NCBI GenBank assembly: GCA_017455585.1 | Contig: JAFSZU010000160.1 | Location: 16,110-80,109 of the forward strand | Origin: Bacteroidaceae bacterium | Lineage (GTDB): Bacteria; Bacteroidota; Bacteroidia; Bacteroidales; Bacteroidaceae | Reading direction: 5' to 3' | Length of the DNA stretch: 64,000 nucleotides | In this document: piece after piece, positions 43,694 to 51,896 of the stretch | Layout: every line of letters starts with the position of its first letter | Numbering within the stretch: the first letter of the stretch is position 1 | Made by a program: the position numbers and the translations under genes | The notes under the pieces: generated by a model | The model's database searches: none | What the model was told of the DNA's origin: nothing | The model's input: only the letters and a program-made list of their open reading frames with translations

Positions 43694-45895
43694 ATGAAGC
43701 ACATCAAATATATCCTGCCTGCCATCTTTGTGGCGTTCGCTGCAGCCGCTGTCACATCCTGTGATGACATGCTCGACATGGGCAACGACGATGTCCTCTA
43801 CGCCGACGAGAACCACCTCACCAACGGCAATGATACCGTCAACTCCTTCGTCGGCATCCTGGCGCAGATGCAGAAGATAGCCGTCCGCACCAACCTCTTT
43901 GGTGAACTCCGTGGCGACCTCACCTCTGTCAATGCAGGTGCCAATATGGATCTCAAGGACATTGCCAACTTCGCCGTCGGCGATGACAATGCCTATAACA
44001 ATCCCCGCGATTACTACTCTGTCATCAACAACTGCAACTACTATCTGGCCAACGCAGATACACTGTTGCGCGAGAGCCGTTACAATGCCGCAGCACACAG
44101 CACCTATGATTTCTATGTGTTCCGTTCAGAGTACTGTGCCGTCCGCACCATCCGGGCATGGATCTATCTGCAGCTCGGTCAGATCTATGGCGAGAACATA
44201 CCCCTTGTGCTCAACCCCATCCTCTCACTGGATGATGCAGACGAGGCACTGGCCGATGCCCGCAAGATGACCCTCGAGCAGATTTGTGACTACTTCATCG
44301 AGGACTTGAAGCCATATGTCTCTTGGTTCACCTACCCCTATCACGGCAACCCAGGCTACACTGGCTACAACAGCGAGATGCCCTCGCGCATGGCTGTGCT
44401 GCCCATCCAGCTCGTTCTGGGCGACCTCTATCTGTGGAATGCCAGTATCAAGCAGGACAAGCTGATGGCCCGCCAGGCAGCCAAGTGCTATTATGACTAC
44501 ATTGACTGGGTGCCCACTATCGGCGGTGCCGAGGCCGACAACAGCTATAAGATCCGCACCGTCCTCGGCACGGGAACCTGCGAGTGGCTGCGCTCCAACT
44601 TCACGTCCGGTGAGTTCCGCTCCATATCCAGTAGCATGACATCCTGGTTCAACACCAGTCGCTTTGGCAACATCAACTCAGAGGTCATCGCGGCCATCGC
44701 CATGGACTCCGTGTCCAACGAGAGCCATTTCAACGCACTCCGCTACCTCTACTCCTACAATCCCGAGGAAGAGAACGTGGATGCCAGCCTCGCACCCTCA
44801 CAGGTCTGCTGTGATTACAGTGACAGCCAGACCTACTATGCCCTCTACAACAACGGTACTTCCGAGGTCTATACCACGGTGGGTGCCGGACAGCTCACCG
44901 AGGAGCAGGTAAGCAGACACTGGTTGGGCGACCTGCGTCTGGGAGTCACCCTGCAGACATCCTATCGGACTTCCGACCCCAACAAGGAGCAGCAGGTCAT
45001 CACCAAGGCATACTATCCCCAGGATGTGATTATCTACCGTCGTGGCGATGTCTATCTGCGCATGGCCGAGGCCCTGAACTACGCCGGATTCCCCAAGTTT
45101 GCCCTCGCCATCCTCACCACCGGTGTGGACAACACCGTCGTGCAGCGCGGCATCCTTTCGCTTTGCAGCAATGCGACAGACAGTGCCTATATCCAGCAGT
45201 TCGAGTTCCTGCCCCTGAACCAGACCTACGGCTATATGACAAAGGTCGAGGACTATTCGCTCAACGGAACCCCCATCTTCAAGTCTCTCGCGTCCGACGA
45301 GTACAACACCATCGGCCTCCACGAACGCGGTTCCGGCTATGCCATGAATAATCCCTACTACTATGATCCGCAGAACGACGTGCCCACAGACTCTACCGGC
45401 TATCCCGTGCGGCCGGCCGTCTTTGTGAATAACACGCTGACCATTGCAGACAAGATTATAGAGCAACTGCTTGAGGATAATCCGGAAATCATGGACGCTG
45501 CAATCGCTGCCGGCTACGTTTTTGATGCCACCCAGTATGACAATGACTTAGACCGGAACAATGCCGCCAAGGCATACCGTGACAGCGTTGCCGCCTTCGC
45601 AATGCGCCAGCAGCAGGCATGGCAGCTGGAAGTATCCATTTGGTATCGTGACTATGCCCAGCCCAAACTGCAAGTCCACCAGATTGAAGTCCTTGACAGT
45701 CTCCTCGACGTGGAGTCGGCATTGGAGACACCGTTCGAGGGCTTCCGTTTCGGCTATCTGGCTCGCGATTCCTACCGCAAGGGAGACCCCGCCGTCTTTG
45801 CCAAGCGTGTGGCACGCCGTGAGCCCGCCTTGCAGGCCACGCTCATGGACCGCCGCAACTGGTTCGTCAGCTGGAACGGCCAAATCGGGCGTTGA
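43694..45895 (+). CDS. SusD/RagB-family surface lipoprotein (2), unusually long
   Basis: The start at 43694 (MKHIKYILPAIFVAFAAAAV) was chosen because it mirrors the MKYIKY start of the FAS1 gene two genes upstream; an ATG at 43685 adds three residues. Lipobox VTSC is followed by DDMLDMGNDDVLY. At about 733 residues it is longer than typical SusD (about 500-600). The core is recognisable (RTIRAWIYLQLGQIYGENIP, VYLRMAEALNYAGFPKFAL). The C-terminal region is enlarged with a helix-rich segment (NNAAKAYRDSVAAFAMRQ). It is the last gene before the intrinsic terminator. Confidence 0.9.
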   Translation: MKHIKYILPAIFVAFAAAAVTSCDDMLDMGNDDVLYADENHLTNGNDTVNSFVGILAQMQKIAVRTNLFGELRGDLTSVNAGANMDLKDIANFAVGDDNAYNNPRDYYSVINNCNYYLANADTLLRESRYNAAAHSTYDFYVFRSEYCAVRTIRAWIYLQLGQIYGENIPLVLNPILSLDDADEALADARKMTLEQICDYFIEDLKPYVSWFTYPYHGNPGYTGYNSEMPSRMAVLPIQLVLGDLYLWNASIKQDKLMARQAAKCYYDYIDWVPTIGGAEADNSYKIRTVLGTGTCEWLRSNFTSGEFRSISSSMTSWFNTSRFGNINSEVIAAIAMDSVSNESHFNALRYLYSYNPEEENVDASLAPSQVCCDYSDSQTYYALYNNGTSEVYTTVGAGQLTEEQVSRHWLGDLRLGVTLQTSYRTSDPNKEQQVITKAYYPQDVIIYRRGDVYLRMAEALNYAGFPKFALAILTTGVDNTVVQRGILSLCSNATDSAYIQQFEFLPLNQTYGYMTKVEDYSLNGTPIFKSLASDEYNTIGLHERGSGYAMNNPYYYDPQNDVPTDSTGYPVRPAVFVNNTLTIADKIIEQLLEDNPEIMDAAIAAGYVFDATQYDNDLDRNNAAKAYRDSVAAFAMRQQQAWQLEVSIWYRDYAQPKLQVHQIEVLDSLLDVESALETPFEGFRFGYLARDSYRKGDPAVFAKRVARREPALQATLMDRRNWFVSWNGQIGR

Positions 45896-45958
45896 ACCCT
45901 TCCCAGACATAAATACCCATAGGCTTAAACCCCGTTTCTCCTATGTGGTAACATTTCC

Positions 45959-45993
45959 CCTAAGCGTGACGCTGTTCACGCTTAGGTTTTTTT
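45959..45993 (+). terminator. Intrinsic terminator of the FAS1-SusCD operon
   Basis: An 11-bp perfect stem (CCTAAGCGTGA / TCACGCTTAGG) with a 6-base loop is followed by seven T. It lies 63 bases after the second SusD stop. Confidence 0.92.
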
Positions 45994-46076
45994 GATGATT
46001 CCTCTGGGATGGCTTAAACCTTAACGGTGTTCGCTTGTCATAAATATGCCACCCACACAAAATAGGCATCACCGAC

Positions 46077-49000
46077 ATGATGACAAGACACACCCTGATG
46101 GCGATGGCGCTCACGCTCATCACCATTTCTTTTTTCACTTCACCCGCAGCAGCACAGTGGTTCAACATTCGCGGCACCGTCTATGAGAGCTCCACACTCA
46201 AGGGTATGCCTGGTGCCAGCATCCTCGTCAACGACAGCACGGGCCGCCTGGTGGCTGGCCGACAGACAACCGACGGCGGACACTTTATGGTTCCCGGTGT
46301 GCCGGCTGGCAATTATACCGTAAAGGTGTCATTCATGGGCTTCAAGACGCAGACTTTTGCCCTCACCCTCAAGGGCAAGGGTGGCAACAAAAAGGTGCAG
46401 GACATCCTCATGAAGGAGGATGCCACGCTGATGCAGGAAGCTGTGGTCACGGGCAAACTGGCGGAGATGACGGTGGTGGATGACACGGTGGTCTATAACG
46501 CCGCTGCCTTCTCGCTGCCGCCGGGTGCCATGGTGGAGGAACTCATCAAGAAGCTGCCGGGCATCGTCATCGATGACAGCGGCAAGATCACCCACAACGG
46601 CAAGGAGGTCAAACAGATACTGGTCGATGGCAAGGAGTTTTTCGGCCGCGACCAGCAACTGGTGTTGAAGAATATCCCGGCCGAGGTGGTCGATAAGGTC
46701 AAGGCATACGACAAGCAGAGCGATTTGGCACGGATCACCGGCATCGACGACGGCGAGGAGCAGACCGTCCTGGACCTGGAAATCAAGAAGGACAAGCGGC
46801 GCGGGTGGTTCGGACGCCTCACCGCAGGAGGCGGCACCCACGAGCGATATAATGGTCATGGCGACCTCTACCGCTTCCTCGACAAGCAGAAGGCGGGCAT
46901 CGTGGCCAACGCCGACAACACCCGTGGCAGCGGCATGCAGGAGAATCAGGACGTGGCGGGCAGTCTGAACCTGGAATGGAACAAGCTGGAACTGAACGGC
47001 GGACTCACCGGCCGCTTCAGCCAGTCCAGCGGCAGCAGCTGGAGCAACAGCCAGAACTTCGAGAACCGCAACGCCGCCTACAGCAACCGCCGCAGCAACA
47101 ACGGCAGCCACAGCAACAGCTTCGACACCAACTGGCGCATCGAGTGGAAGCCGGACACGATGACCAATATCCTCATGCGCCCGCAGTTCAGCATCAACGG
47201 CAACCGCAGCCATAGCCAGAACGAGAGCGCCACCTTCAACGATGACCCATACACCATCACCGATGACCCCCTCGCCGCCTTCTCCGATGCCTCCGCCTCC
47301 TCCTTCGCCCCTGCTGCCTCCTTCCCCTTCTTCGCTCCTGCCTCCTCCTTCGCCCCTGCCTCCTCCTCCTTTGCCTCTGCCTCCTCCTTTGCCTCTGCCT
47401 CCTCCTTTGCCTCTGCCTCCTCTTCTTCAGCGTTGGCGTCCGGCGGTTTGCCCGCCGGATCCCCCCTGCGCGCCATCGCCGTCAACCACAACCAGAACGC
47501 CAACCGCAACGCCAATGACGCCCTCTCCGCCTCCCTCTCCCTGCAAATCAACCGCCGCTTGAACAAGCCCGGGCGCAACATCACCCTCAACCTCAACGGC
47601 GGCCTCAACCAGAACGACGGCAACAGCAGCAGCTACTCGCAAATCGACTACTACCAACTGCTGGCCATCACCGGTGCAGACAGCATCTACCACAAGATAC
47701 AGTATGACGACTCGCAGAACAAAGGCCGCAACTTCTCCGCCCGCCTCTCCTACAGCGAGCCCATCGCCACGGGACAGTTCCTGCAGTTCTCCTATAACTA
47801 TTCCTATCGCTTCAACGACCGTGACCGCACCGTGGCCAGTATCTTCGACCCGGCAGTGGAACACCATTTCCTCGGCATCGACAACTATGACGGCCACCTC
47901 GACTGGGCCACGCCCGACACCGCACAGTGCAACTACACCGAGAACCGCTACCAGAACCACGACCTGCGTCTGCAATACCGCCTCATCAACTCCAAGGTGC
48001 GGCTCAACATAGGTTTCAACCTGCAGCCGCAGGTCAACAGTGTGGATTACACCAAGGGCTGGAAACACTATGATGTCTCGCGCACTGTGGTCAACTGGTC
48101 GCCCACGGTCAACTTCCGCTACCGCTTCAGCCGCCAGCACCAGATAGAGGCGCGCTACGGAGGACAGAGCGGGCAACCCTCCATCACAGACCTCATCCCC
48201 GATACCCTGAGTAATGCCAACCCGCTGGCCATACGCCTGGGTAATCCCGACCTGAAGCCTTCTTTCACCCACAACGCCCGTGCCGAGTGGCGCCTGTCGC
48301 AGCCCGACTACCAGCGCACCTACAACTGGAACGCCAATCTGCGCGCCACCCAGAACGCCACCGCCAGCCGCACAGAGTACAACGACCAGACGGGCGGACG
48401 CGTGACCATGCCGGTGAACATCAATGGCAACTGGAACGCCGGTACCAACTTTAACTTCAACACCGCCCTCGATTCCGCCCGCCACTTCCGCATCGGGTTC
48501 AACACTGCCTTCAACCACACCACCTCCAACGGCTACGTCTATCAGAACCAGCAAACCATCAAGAACACCACGCGCGGCAATCACGTCACCCAGGGTGCCC
48601 GCTTCACCTTCCGCCGCGAGTTCGACACCCACCCCGTCTATTCCTTCTCCGACGACTATGATGACTATGACGACGAGGAGCCGGACGTGACTTGGCAGAA
48701 GAACACGCTGGAGGTGAACCTGCGCGGCAGCTTCGGCTACAATGCCACCCGCGCCACAGCCACTGCCGCCACCAATCTGGACACCTACACCTTCTCCTAC
48801 GGTCTCAGTGCCATCTGGAACTGGTGGTTCGGCCTCAACCTCTCCACCGACATCACACAAAACAGCCGCCGCGGCTATGCCGAAGCGGCCATGAACACCA
48901 ATCAGTGGATCTGGAATGCACAGGCGGCATACTCCTTCCTCAGCCGCCGTCAGGCCATTGTGACCCTGCGTTGGAACGACATCTTGCAGCAACGTGATAT

Positions 49001-49109
49001 GGTGAGCCGCACCATCAGCGCCACCTCCCGCACAGACTCAGACAGCGAGCGCATCACTTCCTACGTTATGCTCTCCTTCACCTACCGTTTCAACCTCTTC
49101 GGACAGTAG
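46077..49109 (+). CDS. TonB-receptor-like outer-membrane beta-barrel protein with low-complexity insertion
   Basis: The 1010-residue protein has a signal peptide (FFTSPAAAQ) and a carboxypeptidase-regulatory-like domain (FNIRGTVYESSTLKGMPGAS ... VKVSFMGFKTQT, residues 29-100). A plug-like segment follows (AMVEELIKKLPGIVIDDSGK, QILVDGKEFFGRD), then a barrel ending YVMLSFTYRFNLFGQ. This layout matches the outer-membrane receptor family 3 of Bacteroidetes, which usually imports or exports unknown ligands and lacks a SusD partner. Residues about 400-460 are an Ala/Ser/Phe/Pro low-complexity insertion (SSFASASSFASAS) followed by a hairpin-encoded SGGLPAG, in a probable surface loop. A separate promoter after the terminator is expected but not clear. 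Confidence 0.88.
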   Translation: MMTRHTLMAMALTLITISFFTSPAAAQWFNIRGTVYESSTLKGMPGASILVNDSTGRLVAGRQTTDGGHFMVPGVPAGNYTVKVSFMGFKTQTFALTLKGKGGNKKVQDILMKEDATLMQEAVVTGKLAEMTVVDDTVVYNAAAFSLPPGAMVEELIKKLPGIVIDDSGKITHNGKEVKQILVDGKEFFGRDQQLVLKNIPAEVVDKVKAYDKQSDLARITGIDDGEEQTVLDLEIKKDKRRGWFGRLTAGGGTHERYNGHGDLYRFLDKQKAGIVANADNTRGSGMQENQDVAGSLNLEWNKLELNGGLTGRFSQSSGSSWSNSQNFENRNAAYSNRRSNNGSHSNSFDTNWRIEWKPDTMTNILMRPQFSINGNRSHSQNESATFNDDPYTITDDPLAAFSDASASSFAPAASFPFFAPASSFAPASSSFASASSFASASSFASASSSSALASGGLPAGSPLRAIAVNHNQNANRNANDALSASLSLQINRRLNKPGRNITLNLNGGLNQNDGNSSSYSQIDYYQLLAITGADSIYHKIQYDDSQNKGRNFSARLSYSEPIATGQFLQFSYNYSYRFNDRDRTVASIFDPAVEHHFLGIDNYDGHLDWATPDTAQCNYTENRYQNHDLRLQYRLINSKVRLNIGFNLQPQVNSVDYTKGWKHYDVSRTVVNWSPTVNFRYRFSRQHQIEARYGGQSGQPSITDLIPDTLSNANPLAIRLGNPDLKPSFTHNARAEWRLSQPDYQRTYNWNANLRATQNATASRTEYNDQTGGRVTMPVNINGNWNAGTNFNFNTALDSARHFRIGFNTAFNHTTSNGYVYQNQQTIKNTTRGNHVTQGARFTFRREFDTHPVYSFSDDYDDYDDEEPDVTWQKNTLEVNLRGSFGYNATRATATAATNLDTYTFSYGLSAIWNWWFGLNLSTDITQNSRRGYAEAAMNTNQWIWNAQAAYSFLSRRQAIVTLRWNDILQQRDMVSRTISATSRTDSDSERITSYVMLSFTYRFNLFGQ
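47276..47459. repeat. Low-complexity CCTCCTTTGCCTCTG repeats ending in a hairpin
   Basis: Direct repeats of 12-18 bases (CCTCCTTTGCCTCTG units) encode Ser/Ala/Phe/Pro sequence within the barrel gene. They are followed at 47439-47459 by an 8-bp hairpin (TCCGGCGG / CCGCCGGA, loop TTTGC). The same type of hairpin lies in the U32 gene and in the second DUF5119 gene. Confidence 0.85.
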
Positions 49110-49111
49110 AA

Positions 49112-49260
49112 CAACGGAAGACACGGAAAAGAAACGGAAGACGCGGAAAAGAAACGGAAGACGCGGAAAAGAAACGGAAGACGCGGAAAAGAAACGGAAG
49201 ACACGGAAAAGAAACGGAAGACACGGAAAAGAAACGGAAGACACGGAAAAGAAACGGAAG
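49112..49260. repeat. 20-bp tandem repeat (ACGGAAGACACGGAAAAGAA), about seven copies
   Basis: About seven nearly identical 20-base units with A/G variation at one position lie between two convergent genes. An inverted copy (TTTTCCGTTTC...TTCCGTTGT, 49285-49318) follows and contains the stop and last codons (EDTE) of the regulator. Together they can form a hairpin, which suggests bidirectional termination. Confidence 0.9.
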
Positions 49261-49298
49261 ATGGTAGTATGGTTGATGTTTTTCCGGTTTTTCCGTTT

Positions 49299-51830
49299 CT
49301 ATTCCGTGTCTTCCGTTGTCCCAACTTCAAAGTCGCGCGGCGAGACACCGAAGTGCTTGCGGAAGACGGTGGAGAAGTAGCCGAGGTTGGAAAAGCCCAC
49401 CGAGTAGGCTACCTGCGTGATATTGAGCTTACGCTCCCGCAACAGTCTGGCCGCTTGTTCCAGACGTATGTTGCGGATAAACTCCGTCACAGGCATTCCC
49501 GTCATTTCCTTCATCTTGCGATGCAGGTGGGCACGACTGATGCCCACCTCGGAGCATAGCTGCTCAACCGCAAATTCGCTGTCATCAAGATGCTGGTTCA
49601 CACTCTGGACGATGCGCTCCATCAGCGCCTCGTCATTGCCCTGTACCTCGGGACGTTCCATACGGTCCACCACTGCTGAGCTGTTGCCATAGACGCTGCG
49701 TTGCTGCTGCCGGCTGTGGACAAAACTGCTGATGGCGCGTTTCATGTCTTCCAGGGTCAGTGGCGCATCCTGTGTGTTGATGGCGCTCATCAGGAAATGC
49801 AGCTTCTCACGGTCCATCTGATTGCGCAGGTGGCGGCGGTAGAGCACGGCCACTGCCGCGACACCGGTCAGGAACAACAGCACATAAATGACAAGCGCCC
49901 AGATACTGAGCCACCATGGCGGCCGCACTCGGATATAATAGGTCTCAGCCGTCGTGTACTCGCCGCCAGAGTGGGCCCGCACCTGCAGCTCATAGCGTCC
50001 CGGCGGGAGATGGCTGAACGCGATGCCGTTCTCGCCTTTGGCCGTCTGCAGCCATTGGCGCTCATCATTCAGCCGATACTCGAAGGTCACACCTTCGGTG
50101 TTGACAAAGTCCAGCAGTGAGAACTCCATACGGAAAGTGGCATCGACATAGCTGACGCTGAAGTGGTGGCAGTCGCCCGTCGCTTCCTTCATGACGCGTC
50201 GTCCGTTGCTCAGGGTGAGCGTGTTGGCCACCTGATTGCCGATGACAAACGCCGTCAGATGCACCTCTCCCAGCTCTTGCCGCCACTGTCTGAGGCTGTC
50301 TGGCGAGAAGGCGACAAAGCCCTCGGTCGTGCCCAGGAAGATTTGTCCGCCGGGTGTGAGGAAGCCGGAACCCAGCACGAACTCGCGCTTCCACAGTCCG
50401 TAGGCACCGGCGTAGGACACCAGCTTCTGCGTCGAGGGGCTCCATTGCCAGACCGTCTCATGAGTGCTCAGCCAGATGTCTCCATGCGTGTCTTCTTCCA
50501 TGTAGGCCACCTGTCCGTGCAATGCTTCCGTGCCCTGTTCCGGGTGCAGACCGTCTTGTCGAGACCAGCGCAGCAGTCCTCGCTCACCGGCGATGAGCAC
50601 GTCTGAGTTCTTCAGCACACGCAGGGCGGTGCACATCTCGCCGTTGGCCAGCACGCCGAATGTCTCGGTGTGGAAACTGTCCTGCACAGGGTCATAGCAG
50701 CAGACACCCGATGAGGTGGCCAGCCACAGGCGGCCGCGCCGGTCGGTGTCGAGGTCAAATATCCAGTCGTTATTCAGCACACCGTGACCGGCCGTGTCGG
50801 TATCGTGCATGGACAGGTGGCGCACCATGCGGTCTGCGGCCATGTCATACAGCACCAGCCCGGCACCGAAAGTGGAAACTGCCAGACAGCCGGGTGACAC
50901 GTGGCGGATGAGGTTCACACGGTCGCCGCCCACCACGGCGCGTTTCGTAGCACGTTGGGCAGCAACGTCGTAGGTCCACAACTCATTGGCAGTGCCCAGC
51001 CAGAAGCGGCCTGTGGAATCACGGTAGATGCTCTCCACCCCTTCTGGGTGAGAAGGGTAGGGGGGCATCTGTCCTTCCGAGGCAGCCAGCAGATGGCTGT
51101 CCTGGCGGCTCCATTCGTGGAACATCACCCGTTGGTGCAGTGGCACCATCAGCAGGCCGTGTTGGCGACATCCCACCCACAGATTGCCGGCGCGATCCTG
51201 TAGCAACGCCAGCACCTGCGCTCCTGCCGGCAGCACACCTTGTGGAATCTTGGAAAGCAGACGGGCGTCTGGCCCTTCAATCCACACAAAAGCCTCATCG
51301 CCCTGGGGGATGGTGCCAGTCAGGGGGCGGGCATCCAGCGTGAGGGTATCTACGAGAAAATATCCGTAGCCGGCAGTGCCGGCGAGCAAGAGACCGTCGG
51401 GCCGCACGGACAGCGTGGCCACGCGCGGTGCCAGACTGTCTGGGAATGCCACGGGTTGGAAGCGGTCTGCGGCGCGGTCATACAGCAGCAGCCCATGTGC
51501 CATGCCGGCCCACAGGCGACCATGCTCATCGGACAACAAGGCGGTGACCTCGGTCGAGGCCCATCCATGTCTCTGTTGGTCAGCTTGATCGCCGCTTCCG
51601 TTTGTTGTTTCTGCGGCCGTGAAGCGATAGCCGTCGAAGCGGCACAGACCATGTGCCGTGCCCACCCAGAGCAGTCCGTCGCGTGTCTGTGTGATGGCCG
51701 TGACCTGTGAACAGCCCAGCTGTTCGGGTCCATAGTACAGCGCCTGTCCCATGCGCACAGGCGCTGCTGTGCCTGACAGCACAGCCAGCAGGGAAAGACA
51801 AATGTATAGATAGAGTGAGGAGCGTCTCAT
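49299..51830 (-). CDS. Membrane-bound propeller-domain AraC regulator without kinase (843 aa)
   Basis: A signal or TM segment is followed by two-component-type propeller repeats from residue 25 to about 530 (VTAITQTRDGLLWVGTAHGL, VTALLSDEHGRLWAGMAHGL). Next come a Y_Y_Y domain (residues about 560-630, FEYRLNDERQWLQTA, LPPGRYELQVRAHSGG) and a transmembrane segment (WLSIWALVIYVLLFLTGVA, about 635-660). The C-terminal 110 residues are an AraC-type helix-turn-helix (AVEQLCSEVGISRAHLHRKM, NITQVAYSVGFSNLGYFSTVF). No His kinase, ATPase or receiver domain is present, unlike hybrid two-component systems of Bacteroidetes. It is therefore a one-component sensor that binds a ligand outside and DNA inside. 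It may regulate the barrel gene or the FAS1-SusCD operon, but no site was found. Confidence 0.9.
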   Translation of the reverse strand: MRRSSLYLYICLSLLAVLSGTAAPVRMGQALYYGPEQLGCSQVTAITQTRDGLLWVGTAHGLCRFDGYRFTAAETTNGSGDQADQQRHGWASTEVTALLSDEHGRLWAGMAHGLLLYDRAADRFQPVAFPDSLAPRVATLSVRPDGLLLAGTAGYGYFLVDTLTLDARPLTGTIPQGDEAFVWIEGPDARLLSKIPQGVLPAGAQVLALLQDRAGNLWVGCRQHGLLMVPLHQRVMFHEWSRQDSHLLAASEGQMPPYPSHPEGVESIYRDSTGRFWLGTANELWTYDVAAQRATKRAVVGGDRVNLIRHVSPGCLAVSTFGAGLVLYDMAADRMVRHLSMHDTDTAGHGVLNNDWIFDLDTDRRGRLWLATSSGVCCYDPVQDSFHTETFGVLANGEMCTALRVLKNSDVLIAGERGLLRWSRQDGLHPEQGTEALHGQVAYMEEDTHGDIWLSTHETVWQWSPSTQKLVSYAGAYGLWKREFVLGSGFLTPGGQIFLGTTEGFVAFSPDSLRQWRQELGEVHLTAFVIGNQVANTLTLSNGRRVMKEATGDCHHFSVSYVDATFRMEFSLLDFVNTEGVTFEYRLNDERQWLQTAKGENGIAFSHLPPGRYELQVRAHSGGEYTTAETYYIRVRPPWWLSIWALVIYVLLFLTGVAAVAVLYRRHLRNQMDREKLHFLMSAINTQDAPLTLEDMKRAISSFVHSRQQQRSVYGNSSAVVDRMERPEVQGNDEALMERIVQSVNQHLDDSEFAVEQLCSEVGISRAHLHRKMKEMTGMPVTEFIRNIRLEQAARLLRERKLNITQVAYSVGFSNLGYFSTVFRKHFGVSPRDFEVGTTEDTE

Positions 51831-51846
51831 GTGGGCAGGTGTTAAT

Positions 51847-51896
51847 AAATGTGTTTATATGTTAATGTGTTAACGTGTCAATATGTTAACGTGTTA
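51847..51896. repeat. TGTTAACGTG-type tandem repeat at a gene junction
   Basis: Four to five degenerate copies of a TGTTAA(C/T)GTG unit lie upstream of the regulator. They also encode the last residues and the stop of the synthase-like gene (YNTLTY). Confidence 0.75.

Noticed and set aside
28213-45895. Classical polysaccharide utilisation locus
   Set aside because: Two SusCD pairs are present, but there are no glycoside hydrolases, lyases, esterases or sulfatases, and no hybrid two-component or ECF sigma gene inside the cluster.
49112-49260. CRISPR-like array
   Set aside because: The units are contiguous tandem repeats without spacers, and no cas genes are nearby.
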